NCBI RefSeq assembly: GCF_902506105.1
Contig: NZ_LR733304.1
Span: 1,721,458 to 1,785,457 of the forward strand
Reading direction: 5' to 3'
DNA length: 64,000 nt
Source of the DNA: Aeromicrobium sp. 9AM
GTDB taxonomy: Bacteria; Actinomycetota; Actinomycetes; Propionibacteriales; Nocardioidaceae
The position numbers and the translations under genes are program-made. This document shows, in pieces, positions 25,061 through 37,020 of this stretch; position 1 is the first letter of the stretch, and each line of letters starts with the position of its first letter. Under the pieces are notes generated by a model. The model made no database searches and had not been told where the DNA came from. It was given only the letters and a program-made list of their open reading frames with translations.

Positions 25061-26155
25061 TCAGACCTCTCCCTGCTCGGCGAAGTGGCGTCCGGCTTGT
25101 GTGGAGAACAGCTGCTCGAGCGAGATGTCCTCCTGCTTGATGAATCCAGTGTGCGGCAGCGTGCCATCGGCGACGAGCTCGACGACGCTGACCGCGGAGG
25201 CGGCCGTCGTCCACGAGATGGCGCGCCACGTGCGTCCCGAGATGTCGAGCGGCTTGTAGGCGCGTACGTGGTTCTCGCGGAACGGGTGGCCGTTCTTGAC
25301 GCCCTCGACGGCGGCGTGGATGAAGACCACGTCGTCGTTGACCGGCGGCTTGGAGTCGACCAGCATCTTGCCGACCAGCTCGCGCTGCTCCCGCAGGTTG
25401 AGCTCGTCGAACAGGAAGTGCATCTGGTCGAAGTGACCGGGATAGCGCAGCGTCTTGTAGTCGAGACGGTGCACCCGGCCCTCGTACGTCTCACACATCG
25501 TGCCGAGACCGCCCGAGGTCAGTGCGGCCTCGAGCTCGATGCCGCCGATGAAGACGCGCTCCTTCTCGGTCATCGCGGGCACCATCTGGCGGTTGCCCGA
25601 GCGCAGCACCTCGCAGTCGTTGAGGTACTCGTTGACGACACCCTCCGGCGACCAGTTGATGGCGTAGCCCAGCAAGCCCGTCGGGTTCTGCGGCAGCGCG
25701 CCGACCTTGAGCTCGATCGAGCGGATCTCGTCGAAGGTCTTGGCGATCGAGGCACCGATGATGCCGATGAGCCCGGGGGCCAGTCCGCACTGCGGTGCGA
25801 ACGCCGCACCGGCGCCGCCCGACTCGCTCTGCCCGGCGAGCTCGATGACGCGGTTGGTCGTCGGCACGTCCTCGGTCAGGTCGAAGTAGTGGGTCCCGGC
25901 ATCGTACGCGGCCTCGGCCACGTCGATGTTGAGGTGATAGGGCAGGCACGACACGACGGCGTCGACCCCACGCAGCGACTCACGCAGCCCGGCGGTGTCC
26001 TGCACGTCGAGGGGCTTGACCTCGAACCCGAGATCGTCGCGGGGCGCGGAGTCGTAGCCGATGACCTTGAAGCCCGACTCGCCCAGCATGACGGCGACGA
26101 GCTCGCCGACCTTGCCGAGCCCGAACACTGCGACCTGATTGATGATGCGCGCCAC
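25061..26155 (-). CDS. Saccharopine dehydrogenase-family protein, probable lysine 6-dehydrogenase
   Basis: A 364-aa Rossmann enzyme: N-terminal V-A-V-F-G-L-G-K-V-G-E-L-V, V-S-C-L-P-Y-H-L-N near 65-75 and a substrate domain with C-E-T-Y-E-G and T-L-R-Y-P-G-H. The length and single-domain layout fit L-lysine 6-dehydrogenase or carboxynorspermidine-type enzymes better than full saccharopine dehydrogenase. With the downstream ALDH7 gene, one base away, it could convert lysine to allysine and then 2-aminoadipate. The exact substrate is inferred from this pairing. Confidence 0.82.
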   Translation of the reverse strand: MARIINQVAVFGLGKVGELVAVMLGESGFKVIGYDSAPRDDLGFEVKPLDVQDTAGLRESLRGVDAVVSCLPYHLNIDVAEAAYDAGTHYFDLTEDVPTTNRVIELAGQSESGGAGAAFAPQCGLAPGLIGIIGASIAKTFDEIRSIELKVGALPQNPTGLLGYAINWSPEGVVNEYLNDCEVLRSGNRQMVPAMTEKERVFIGGIELEAALTSGGLGTMCETYEGRVHRLDYKTLRYPGHFDQMHFLFDELNLREQRELVGKMLVDSKPPVNDDVVFIHAAVEGVKNGHPFRENHVRAYKPLDISGRTWRAISWTTAASAVSVVELVADGTLPHTGFIKQEDISLEQLFSTQAGRHFAEQGEV

Positions 26156-26251
26156 GTATCCTCCTCACGACCGGGGTGGATCTCACCGCGGTGCAACACT
26201 GCGCCGAGGGTGGTCGGCGCCCCTCGAGCGTATCGCGAACCAAGGCCATTT

Positions 26252-26271
26252 ACTGTACCGGCCGGTGCAGT
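26252..26271. promoter_or_regulatory. Near-perfect 20-bp palindrome upstream of MFS gene
   Basis: ACTGTACCGG followed by CCGGTGCAGT, with one mismatch between half-sites. It lies in the 168-base divergent gap between the lysine dehydrogenase-like gene and the MFS transporter, 52 bases before the latter. The symmetry and size fit a TetR-family operator, yet no TetR gene adjoins it. Confidence 0.55.
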
Positions 26272-26323
26272 GACCCGCGGCACGTCGGGAAGTGGTGAGC
26301 GGCGCTGCTGGTTGACTTCGGAC

Positions 26324-27514
26324 ATGGCACCCCTCAGCGGAGGCCGCGCATTCGCTGCGCTCGCCTTCACCTTCGCCGTCACGATGATGGGCACGACGCT
26401 CCCCACCCCGATGTACGTCATCTATCAGGGCGAGTTCGGGTTCTCGATCACGATGTCGACGGTCATCTTCGCGACGTACGCCTTTGGCGTGCTCGCGGCG
26501 TTGCTCGCGTTCGGCCGGTGGTCCGACACCCTCGGCCGACGACCGCTCCTGCTCGGCGGCCTCGCGGTGGCCATCATCAGCGACGTCGTGTTCCTGCTCG
26601 CCGGCAACACGGAGACGCTGCTCGTCGGCCGCGTGCTCTCGGGTCTGTCGGCAGGAATCTTCGTCGGGACGGCAACCGCGGCCGTCGTGGAGGCTGCTCC
26701 GGCGACCTGGCGCCCGAGGGCGGCACTGATCGCGACCGCCGCGAACATCGGCGGGCTGGGCCTCGGCCCGCTCGTGGCCGGCGTGCTGGTCGACTGGCTG
26801 CCGTGGCACCTGCACCTCGCGTTCATCGTCCACATCATGCTGTCGCTGGTCGCCGTCGCGCTCGTCTGGGGCGTCGCGGAGACCGTTGACGTCGTGCCCG
26901 GGTCGCGGCCCGGCTTCCAGCGCCTGCTCGTCCCGGCGAAGGTACGCACGACGTTCATCGGCGCGGGCATCGCGGCATTCGCCGGCTTCGCGGTGATGGG
27001 CCTGTTCGTTGCCGTCTCCCCCAGGTTCGTGGCCAACGCACTCACGAACCCGAGCCCGGCGCTCGAAGGGCTCGTCGTGTTCACGGTCTTCGGCGCGTCG
27101 GTCGTCGCCCAGGTCGTCCTCAAGGGAGTCTCGACCACGCACGCGGTCAACGCGGGGTGTGCGCTCCTGGTCGCCGGCATGGGGATCCTCGCGTGGGGCC
27201 TGCAGGCCGAGTCGGTCCCCCTGATCGTGCTGGCCGCAGTGGCGGCGGGGGCCGGCCAGGGCATCTCGTTCAGCAAGGGCCTCGCCTCCGTGCTGGCCAA
27301 GGTCGACCCGCACCAGCGGGCCGGCGTGACGTCAGCCTTCTTCGTCGTCGCCTACATCGCGATCTCGGTGCCGGTCATCGGCGAGGGCCTGGCGGCGCAG
27401 AAGTGGGGCCTGACATCGGCCGGCACGTCGTTCTCGGCGGCGGTCGCCGTGCTTGCGGCGCTGGCCCTCATCACCCTCGTGATCGACCAGCGCCGCGAGG
27501 CCCGGGCGGGTTAG
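26324..27514 (+). CDS. MFS transporter, 12 membrane helices
   Basis: Major facilitator of 396 aa with about 12 helices. The loop 2-3 signature is G-R-W-S-D-T-L-G-R-R-P, and R-V-L-S-G-L-S-A-G-I-F lies in helix 4. It resembles drug or sugar-efflux type members; the substrate cannot be told. ATG 26324 gives a short cytoplasmic lead before helix 1. Its stop interlocks with that of convergent glpD (TTAG at 27511-27514). Being divergent from a lysine-degradation pair, it could be coregulated through the palindrome between them. Confidence 0.88.
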   Translation: MAPLSGGRAFAALAFTFAVTMMGTTLPTPMYVIYQGEFGFSITMSTVIFATYAFGVLAALLAFGRWSDTLGRRPLLLGGLAVAIISDVVFLLAGNTETLLVGRVLSGLSAGIFVGTATAAVVEAAPATWRPRAALIATAANIGGLGLGPLVAGVLVDWLPWHLHLAFIVHIMLSLVAVALVWGVAETVDVVPGSRPGFQRLLVPAKVRTTFIGAGIAAFAGFAVMGLFVAVSPRFVANALTNPSPALEGLVVFTVFGASVVAQVVLKGVSTTHAVNAGCALLVAGMGILAWGLQAESVPLIVLAAVAAGAGQGISFSKGLASVLAKVDPHQRAGVTSAFFVVAYIAISVPVIGEGLAAQKWGLTSAGTSFSAAVAVLAALALITLVIDQRREARAG

Positions 27515-29241
27515 ACCCGGACCGATACCGGGACGACGTCCGCTGCACCCTTGCGGGCCGCGTCGGCCGTGTCGTCGTCCGGCATGGTCTGGCTCTCCCG
27601 CTCGGCCTCGACCCGCCTGACGTAGTGGTCGACCTCGTTGGCGCGCTGCGCGTCGTCCCAGCCCAGGACGCGCCCCATCAGCTCGGCGACGACGGGCGCC
27701 GCCGTCACGCCGCGGTCGAACTCCTCGAACGAGATGCGCGTACGCCGGGTGAGCACGTCGTCGAGGTGACGGGCGCCCTCGTGGGTCGCGGCATAGACGA
27801 CCTCGACGCGCAGGTAGTCCGGCGCCCCCTCGAGGGGCAGTCCCAGATCGGGGTCGTCGGCGACGAGCTCCAGCAGCTCGTGGATCAGGGACCCGTAGCG
27901 GCCGAGCAGATGGGTGATCCGCTCGTCGTGCAGGCCGGAGTCGCGCGCCAGGAGCTGGCGCTGGTTGGAGACCGCGTCCCAGCCCTCGGCGCCCAGCAGC
28001 GGGATGTGCTCGGTCGCGCACGCCGGCACACGGCGCTCGAGCTGCCCCTCGAGGCCGTGTGCCACCTCGTCGATGACGTCCTTGGCCATGATCCGGTACG
28101 TCGTGTACTTCCCGCCCGCGACCACGATCAGGCCCGGCGCCGCATGCCCGACGGCGTGCTCGCGGGAGAGTTTGCTGGTCGCCTCGTCCTCGCCGTGCAG
28201 CAACGGACGCAGCCCGGCGTAGACGCCCTCGACGTCATCGTGCGTGAGTGGCTCGACGAGCACCTTGTTGACGTGCTCCAGCAGGTAGTCGATGTCGCTG
28301 CGACTGGCCGCCGGGTGATCCTTGGACAGTGACCAGTCGGTGTCGGTCGTGCCGATGATCCAGTGCCGGCCCCACGGGATGACGAACAGCACAGACTTCT
28401 CGGTGCGCAGGATCAGGCCCGACTCGCTGCGGATGCGATCGCGCGGCACGACGAGGTGCACGCCCTTGCTGGCGCGTACGTGGAACTGGCCGCGCTCCCC
28501 CGCGAACGCCTGGGTCTCGTCGGTCCAGACGCCGGTGGCGTTCACGACCTGCCGCGCCCGCATCGTGATGGTCCGGCCCGACTCGAGATCGCGGACCTCG
28601 GCGCCGACCACCCGGCCGCCTTCCTTGACCAGCGACATGACCCTCGCCCGGGTGGCGACGTGCGCCCCGTACGCCGCCGCGGTCCGCGACAGGAACATCG
28701 TGTGCCGGGCGTCGTCGACCTGGGCGTCGTAGTACTGCAGGGCACCCACCAGCGCGTCCTTGCGCAGCGACGGTGCGATGGCGCGCGCCCCTCGTCGCGT
28801 CAGGTGCCGGTGCAGCGAAACGCCCGCTCCGTACCCTGACGCCTTGCTCATGGCGTCGTACAGGGCGACACCTGCACCGGCGTAGACGCGCTCCCAGGCG
28901 CGATGCTGCAGCGGATAGAGGAACGGGACCTCCCGCACCAGGTGGGGTGCGAGCCGCTGCAGGTGGAGACCGCGCTCCTTGAGCGCCTCCGCCACGAGCC
29001 GGAAGTCGAGCATCTCGAGATAGCGCAGCCCGCCGTGCATGAGCTTGCTCGACCGGCTCGACGTGCCGGAGGCCAGGTCACGCGCCTCGACCAGGCCGAC
29101 CGACAGCCCGCGGGTGGCGGCGTCGAGGGCTGCTCCGCCCCCGACGACACCACCCCCGATCACCAGGACATCGAGTGTCGTGGCAGCCATCGCCTCGAGT
29201 GCGTCCTCGCGGGATTGCGGGGACAGGGGTGCTGACCTCAT
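27511..29241 (-). CDS. glpD: Glycerol-3-phosphate dehydrogenase (FAD)
   Basis: Membrane-associated flavoprotein of 576 aa that oxidises glycerol-3-phosphate to dihydroxyacetone phosphate and feeds quinones. FAD-binding site V-L-V-I-G-G-G-V-V-G-G-G at about 24-35, then S-S-K-L-M-H-G-G-L-R-Y-L, and the C-terminal DAO_C domain. It is the last gene of glpF-glpK-glpD; the gap to glpK is 42 bases. A further in-family motif is V-V-A-G-G-K-Y-T-T-Y-R. Confidence 0.95.
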   Translation of the reverse strand: MRSAPLSPQSREDALEAMAATTLDVLVIGGGVVGGGAALDAATRGLSVGLVEARDLASGTSSRSSKLMHGGLRYLEMLDFRLVAEALKERGLHLQRLAPHLVREVPFLYPLQHRAWERVYAGAGVALYDAMSKASGYGAGVSLHRHLTRRGARAIAPSLRKDALVGALQYYDAQVDDARHTMFLSRTAAAYGAHVATRARVMSLVKEGGRVVGAEVRDLESGRTITMRARQVVNATGVWTDETQAFAGERGQFHVRASKGVHLVVPRDRIRSESGLILRTEKSVLFVIPWGRHWIIGTTDTDWSLSKDHPAASRSDIDYLLEHVNKVLVEPLTHDDVEGVYAGLRPLLHGEDEATSKLSREHAVGHAAPGLIVVAGGKYTTYRIMAKDVIDEVAHGLEGQLERRVPACATEHIPLLGAEGWDAVSNQRQLLARDSGLHDERITHLLGRYGSLIHELLELVADDPDLGLPLEGAPDYLRVEVVYAATHEGARHLDDVLTRRTRISFEEFDRGVTAAPVVAELMGRVLGWDDAQRANEVDHYVRRVEAERESQTMPDDDTADAARKGAADVVPVSVRV

Positions 29242-29283
29242 GCTCGTACCTCTCGATGTCGTGGTGCTCGGTGTGCGGTTGGG

Positions 29284-30801
29284 CTAGCTGACGTCGACCC
29301 AGTCGAGGGTCCGGGTGACGGCCTTCTTCCACTGGCCGTAGCCGGTCTCCCGCTGCTCGTCGTCCCACTGCGGCTCCCACCGCTTGGACTCGTTCCAGTT
29401 CTCCCGCAGCTCGTCGGTCGAGCTCCAGAAGCCGACCGCGAGACCCGCGGCGTACGCCGCACCAAGCGCCGTCGTCTCGGCGACGACCGGACGGCTGACC
29501 GTGACGCCGAGGACGTCGGACTGGATCTGCATGCACAGCTCGTTGGCCGTGACACCACCGTCGACCTTGAGCACCTCGAGCACCACGCCGGAGTCCTTCT
29601 CCATGGCCTCGGCGACGTCGCGGGACTGGTAGCAGATCGCTTCCAGGGTCGCGCGCGCCAAGTGAGCGTTGGTGTTGAAGCGCGAGAGGCCGACGATCGC
29701 CCCGCGTGCGTCCGAACGCCAGTAGGGCGCGAAGAGACCGGAGAACGCCGGCACGAAGTAGACGCCGCCGTTGTCCTCGACCTGGCTGGCGAGCGACTCC
29801 GACTGAGCGGCACCGGAGATGATGCCGAGCTGGTCACGCAGCCACTGCACGGCCGAGCCCGTCACCGCGATCGACCCCTCGAGCGCGTACACCGGCTTGT
29901 CGTCGCCGAACTGGTAGCAGACCGTCGACAGCAGTCCCGCGTTGCTGCGGACGAGCTCGGTGCCGGTGTTGAGCAGCATGAAGTTGCCCGTGCCGTACGT
30001 GTTCTTGGCCTCGCCCGGGGCGAAGCAGACCTGGCCGACGGTCGCGGCCTGCTGGTCGCCGAGGATGCCGGTGATCGCCACCTCGCCGCCGAACGGCCCG
30101 TTCTCGAGCGTCAGACCGTACGGCTCCTTGGTCGACGAGGGCTTGATCTCCGGGAGCATCGCCCGCGGGATGTCGAAGAAGCCCAGCAGCTCGTCGTCCC
30201 ACTCCAGCGTCTCCAGGTCCATCAGCATCGTGCGGCTCGCGTTGGTGGGGTCCGTGACGTGGACTCCGCCGTTGCGGCCACCCGTGAGGTTCCAGATGAT
30301 CCAGCTGTCGGTGTTGCCGAAGATCGCCTCACCCTTCTCAGCCGCCTCGCGGACGCCGTCGACGTTCTCGAGGATCCACTGGATCTTGCCGCCGGAGAAG
30401 TACGTCGCCGGGGGCAGCCCCGCCTTGCGCCGGATGATGTCGCCGCGCTCATCACGATCGAGCGCGCTGGCGATCCGGTCCGTGCGGGTGTCCTGCCACA
30501 CGATCGCGTTGTAGTAGGGCCGTCCGGTGTTCTTGTTCCACACGACGGTCGTCTCGCGCTGGTTGGTGATGCCCAGAGCGGCGAGATCCTCGGCGCCGAG
30601 ACCGGCCTTGGTCAGCGCCGTCTGGATGACCGCGGACGTACGCTCCCAGATCTCGGCCGGGTTGTGCTCGACCCAGCCGGCCTGCGGCATGATCTGCTCG
30701 TGCTCGAGCTGGTGGCGGGCCACCTCGTTGCCGCTGTGGTCGAAGATCATGAAGCGCGTGCTGGTGGTGCCCTGATCGATGGATCCTACGTATTCAGCCA
30801 T
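29284..30801 (-). CDS. glpK: Glycerol kinase, operon copy
   Basis: FGGY kinase of 505 aa that makes glycerol-3-phosphate from glycerol and ATP. N-terminal phosphate loop [11 protein letters not shown], glycerol-binding N-Q-R-E-T-T and [11 protein letters not shown] site G-T-G-N-F-M-L and V-D-G-G-V-T-A-N. It lies between glpF and glpD with short gaps, so the operon supplies uptake, phosphorylation and oxidation. A diverged second copy sits at 32592-34100. Confidence 0.96.
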   Translation of the reverse strand: MAEYVGSIDQGTTSTRFMIFDHSGNEVARHQLEHEQIMPQAGWVEHNPAEIWERTSAVIQTALTKAGLGAEDLAALGITNQRETTVVWNKNTGRPYYNAIVWQDTRTDRIASALDRDERGDIIRRKAGLPPATYFSGGKIQWILENVDGVREAAEKGEAIFGNTDSWIIWNLTGGRNGGVHVTDPTNASRTMLMDLETLEWDDELLGFFDIPRAMLPEIKPSSTKEPYGLTLENGPFGGEVAITGILGDQQAATVGQVCFAPGEAKNTYGTGNFMLLNTGTELVRSNAGLLSTVCYQFGDDKPVYALEGSIAVTGSAVQWLRDQLGIISGAAQSESLASQVEDNGGVYFVPAFSGLFAPYWRSDARGAIVGLSRFNTNAHLARATLEAICYQSRDVAEAMEKDSGVVLEVLKVDGGVTANELCMQIQSDVLGVTVSRPVVAETTALGAAYAAGLAVGFWSSTDELRENWNESKRWEPQWDDEQRETGYGQWKKAVTRTLDWVDVS

Positions 30802-30849
30802 GGTGGTTCCTCTCGGTGGAGTGACGGTGGATGCGGGTGTGCGGGGCGG

Positions 30850-31695
30850 TCATACGAGGCTGTCCGCGTCGTCGCGGGCGGCCTGGCGGGCCGGCTCCTG
30901 CACGGGCTCGGAGACCGTGATCTCCTCGGGCTCGTCTGGCAGGTGGCTCTCGATGAGGTACTTGAACATCGCGCCACCGATCAGACCACCGAGGATCGGT
31001 GCGACGATCGGCAGCCAGAAGTAGAGCGGGTGACTGCCGCTGGTGCTCCACCAGGCGTCACCGTAGCCCGTGATCCACGACGCGAGGCGCGGCCCGAAGT
31101 CACGTGCCGGGTTGATGGCATATCCGGCGTTGCCACCGAAGGCCATGCCGAGTGCGACGACCAGAAGGCCCACGACGACCGGGCCGATGTTGGCCATCGG
31201 CGGGTTGTTGGTGGCCGTGGTCAGGGCGAAGATCACGAAGACGAGGATCGCCGTGCCGACGACCTGGTCGAGGAACGCCGAGGGGATCGAGACGCCCGCG
31301 GTCGGTGAGGTCGAGAAGATGCCCTGCGTCGCGTACGTGTGACCGGGATCGACCTTGCCGATCAGGTCGGCGTACGTCGCCCGGATGATCAGGGCTGCGA
31401 TGAACGCGCCGGCGACCTGCGCCGCGATGTAGGGCGCGACCTTGCGCCACTCGAATCCCTTGAACGCCGCGAGGGCGATCGTGACGGCCGGGTTGAGGTG
31501 CGCCCCCGAGATGCGCGCCGCAACGTAGACGCCGAGCGTCACGCCGATGCCCCAGGCCCACGCGATCGAGTCGTGGTCGCCTGCGGCGCCGTCACCCGTG
31601 ACGACCTGCGCCACGACACCGGTGCCGAACAGGATGAGGACCATCGTGCCGAGCAGCTCAGCTGAGATCTCACCCCACAGAGTGTTCTTCTTCAT
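30850..31695 (-). CDS. glpF: Glycerol facilitator (aquaglyceroporin)
   Basis: MIP channel of 281 aa with six helices and two half-helices. The two NPA motifs are H-L-N-P-A-V-T near residues 69-75 and Y-A-I-N-P-A-R-D-F-G-P-R; the Asp after the second NPA-R marks glycerol channels rather than pure water channels. ATG 31695 (M-K-K-N-T-L-W) is chosen; the frame upstream is antisense to the regulator. First gene of the glp operon. The C-terminus carries an acidic tail. Confidence 0.94.
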   Translation of the reverse strand: MKKNTLWGEISAELLGTMVLILFGTGVVAQVVTGDGAAGDHDSIAWAWGIGVTLGVYVAARISGAHLNPAVTIALAAFKGFEWRKVAPYIAAQVAGAFIAALIIRATYADLIGKVDPGHTYATQGIFSTSPTAGVSIPSAFLDQVVGTAILVFVIFALTTATNNPPMANIGPVVVGLLVVALGMAFGGNAGYAINPARDFGPRLASWITGYGDAWWSTSGSHPLYFWLPIVAPILGGLIGGAMFKYLIESHLPDEPEEITVSEPVQEPARQAARDDADSLV

Positions 31696-31774
31696 GTCGT
31701 AAACCTCACTGTCCGGGCGGCTCGTGCCGCCGGGAGCGACGCTAGGACCGGGTATGACGTGCCTCAAGGTCGAT

Positions 31775-31793
31775 CGTTCGACATCGTCGAACG
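31775..31793. promoter_or_regulatory. Palindromic operator between glpF and iclR
   Basis: CGTTCGAC-ATC-GTCGAACG, perfect 8-base arms around a 3-base centre, 81 bases from glpF and 43 bases from iclR starts. The size and position fit an IclR-family (GylR-like) site able to control both directions. A second GC hairpin (GGCGGC/GCCGCC, 31716-31731) lies in the glpF leader. Confidence 0.68.
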
Positions 31794-31836
31794 GCCAATC
31801 AACACGTGTCACCACTTCCGCGCTAACGTCGGGGAT

Positions 31837-32591
31837 GTGCCGGGGGCGATCCAATCTGTCGAGCGTGCTGCGGCGGTGCTTCGCATCCTCGGCGGCGCCG
31901 GCCGTCCGCTCCGACTCTCGGAGATCGCCGACGCGCTGGACCTGCCGAAACCGACGATCTTCGGTCTCGTACGCACGCTCCGCGACGTGGGATTCGTGCA
32001 CCAGGACCGCGCGACGTCGGACTATTCGCTCGGCGACGGCATCCGCAACCTGCACGAGTCCGGGCTCGATCCCAACGACCTGCGTTCGCACGCCATGAAC
32101 TGGTCGGACGCCCTCGCGTCACGCACCCGGCTCGAGGTGCACATCGGCTTCCCCGATCCCGACGGCGCCCGCATCGTGCACCACGTCTTCCGGCCCGGCG
32201 GCGCCAAGCAGCACCTGCGCATCGGCGAGGTGCTGCCGTTCCACGCCAGTGCCCTGGGCAAGATCATGCTCGGCTTCGTCGCCGGTACGCCGTCGAGTCC
32301 TCGCCTGCTCGAGCGCTACACGCAGCGCACCGTGGTCAGCCGCGCAGCCCTCGACGCCGAGATGCACCGCATCCGGGCACGCGGCTGGTCGTCCGAGGGC
32401 GGCGAGCTGACGCCCGGGATCGGTGCCGTGGCGGTGCCCCTGCGCGGCTACGGCGGCATCGGCGTCGGTGCGCTGGCGGTCACCGGGCCGGTCGAGAAGG
32501 TGTTCCGTCACGCCGGTCCCCCGCTCGAGTCGATCATCCAGGCCACGACCGACACCGCCGTGTCGATCTCCCGTTCACTGGGGCTGCACGC

Positions 32592-32595
<4 letters not shown>
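31837..32595 (+). CDS. IclR-family regulator of glycerol genes (GylR-like)
   Basis: Transcription regulator of 252 aa. N-terminal winged HTH (S-V-E-R-A-A-A-V-L-R-I-L, L-R-L-S-E-I-A-D-A-L-D-L-P-K-P-T) and C-terminal effector domain (H-A-S-A-L-G-K-I-M-L-G-F, A-V-A-V-P-L-R). GTG 31837 is chosen because it follows GGGG and gives the family N-terminus. It diverges from glpF and overlaps the second glycerol kinase by ATGA. Streptomyces GylR has the same context and responds to glycerol-3-phosphate, so a similar effector is likely. Confidence 0.9.
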
Positions 32596-34100
<1,505 letters not shown>

Positions 34101-34134
34101 CCTCAGCCCGTACGGCAGGACCCCCGCGGCTTGG

Positions 34135-35946
<1,812 letters not shown>

Positions 35947-35994
35947 CTAGAGGACCTCGACGCGGCAGAGAAGGAGCAGGCTCTTGATCCGCAT
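35947..35994 (-). CDS. leuA leader peptide (four consecutive leucines)
   Basis: A 15-codon frame from ATG 35994 to TAG 35947 encodes M-R-I-K-S-L-L-L-L-C-R-V-E-V-L: six Leu or Val among the last ten residues and four adjacent Leu codons (CTG CTC CTT CTC). A -10-like TAAAGT lies a few bases upstream, so the transcript may begin near the ATG. Leu-rich leaders before leuA are known in actinobacteria. Ribosome stalling on these codons would decide whether the following hairpin masks the leuA start site. Confidence 0.75.
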   Translation of the reverse strand: MRIKSLLLLCRVEVL

Positions 35995-36015
35995 GTTGCT
36001 GGGTACTTTATCAGC

Positions 36016-37020
36016 ATGGACACCAGCACGGGGAAGGGTTCGTATGTCGAGCCGGACGGGGAGTTCGACCGCGACATGGACTACATCCCCGATCGCATCG
36101 TCCGCGACCCCTCGGCGACCTCCGACCGACCGCTCTGGCCCGTCGAGGCCGCTCGCTACCGCCTGATCGTGGCCCGGGCCTGCCCGTGGGCCAACCGATC
36201 GATCATCGTGCGGCGACTGCTCGGGCTCGAGGACGCCATCTCGATCGGCTACTGCGGGCCGACCCACGACGAGCGGAGCTGGCGATTCGACCTCGATCCC
36301 GGTGGAGTCGACCCGGTGCTCGGCATCGAACGGCTCCAGCAGGCGTACCTGAAGCGGTTCCCCGACTACTCGCGCGGCATCACCGTCCCGGCGATCGTCG
36401 AGATCGCCAGCGGCAAGGTCGTCACCAACGACTTCCCGCAGATCACGCACGACCTCGCGACCGAGTGGACCCGGTTCCACCGGACCGGCGCACCCGACCT
36501 GTGGCCAGAGGAGGTGCGCGACGAGATGGAGACGATCATGCGGCGCATCTTCACCGAGGTCAACAACGGGGTCTACCGTTGCGGGTTCGCCGGCACGCAG
36601 GAGGCGTACGAAGCGGCGTACGACCGCTTGTTCACGGCGCTCGACTGGCTCGAGGAGCGGCTCGCCACCCGGCGCTTCCTCATGGGCGACTCGATCACGG
36701 AGGCCGACGTCCGCCTCTTCACGACGCTGGCGCGGTTCGACGCGGTCTACCACGGCCACTTCAAGTGCAACCGCAACAAGCTCGTCGAGATGCCGGTCCT
36801 CTGGGCGTACGCACGTGACCTCTTCCAGACTCCCGGCTTCGGCGAGACGATCGACTTCGTGCAGATCAAGAAGCACTACTACGTGGTCCAGTCGGACATC
36901 AATCCGACGGGCATTGTCCCCAAGGGACCCGACACCGACGGCTGGCTGACCCCGCACGGACGCGAAGAGCTAGGCGGCCGGCCGTTCGGCGACGGCGCAC
37001 CTCCATCACCCGAGCGTTGA
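36016..37020 (+). CDS. Xi-class GST-like reductase (thiol-hydroquinone reductase)
   Basis: A 334-aa thioredoxin-fold enzyme. The catalytic Cys56 lies in A-C-P-W-A-N-R-S, followed by T-V-P-A-I-V and V-T-N-D-F-P-Q-I, then an all-helical C-terminal half with E-A-D-V-R-L-F-T-T-L. This matches glutathionyl-hydroquinone reductases (EcYqjG/PcpF). Actinobacteria use mycothiol instead of glutathione, so the natural partner thiol is probably mycothiol. It diverges from leuA within a 21-base gap to the leader peptide, so the two promoters overlap. It converges on the transglutaminase gene with a 15-base overlap. Confidence 0.9.
   Translation: MDTSTGKGSYVEPDGEFDRDMDYIPDRIVRDPSATSDRPLWPVEAARYRLIVARACPWANRSIIVRRLLGLEDAISIGYCGPTHDERSWRFDLDPGGVDPVLGIERLQQAYLKRFPDYSRGITVPAIVEIASGKVVTNDFPQITHDLATEWTRFHRTGAPDLWPEEVRDEMETIMRRIFTEVNNGVYRCGFAGTQEAYEAAYDRLFTALDWLEERLATRRFLMGDSITEADVRLFTTLARFDAVYHGHFKCNRNKLVEMPVLWAYARDLFQTPGFGETIDFVQIKKHYYVVQSDINPTGIVPKGPDTDGWLTPHGREELGGRPFGDGAPPSPER

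Noticed and set aside
23554..25494. N-terminal extension of the ALDH frame to 25494
   Set aside because: It overlaps the lysine dehydrogenase gene and has no protein-like composition; ATG 25059 fits the family.
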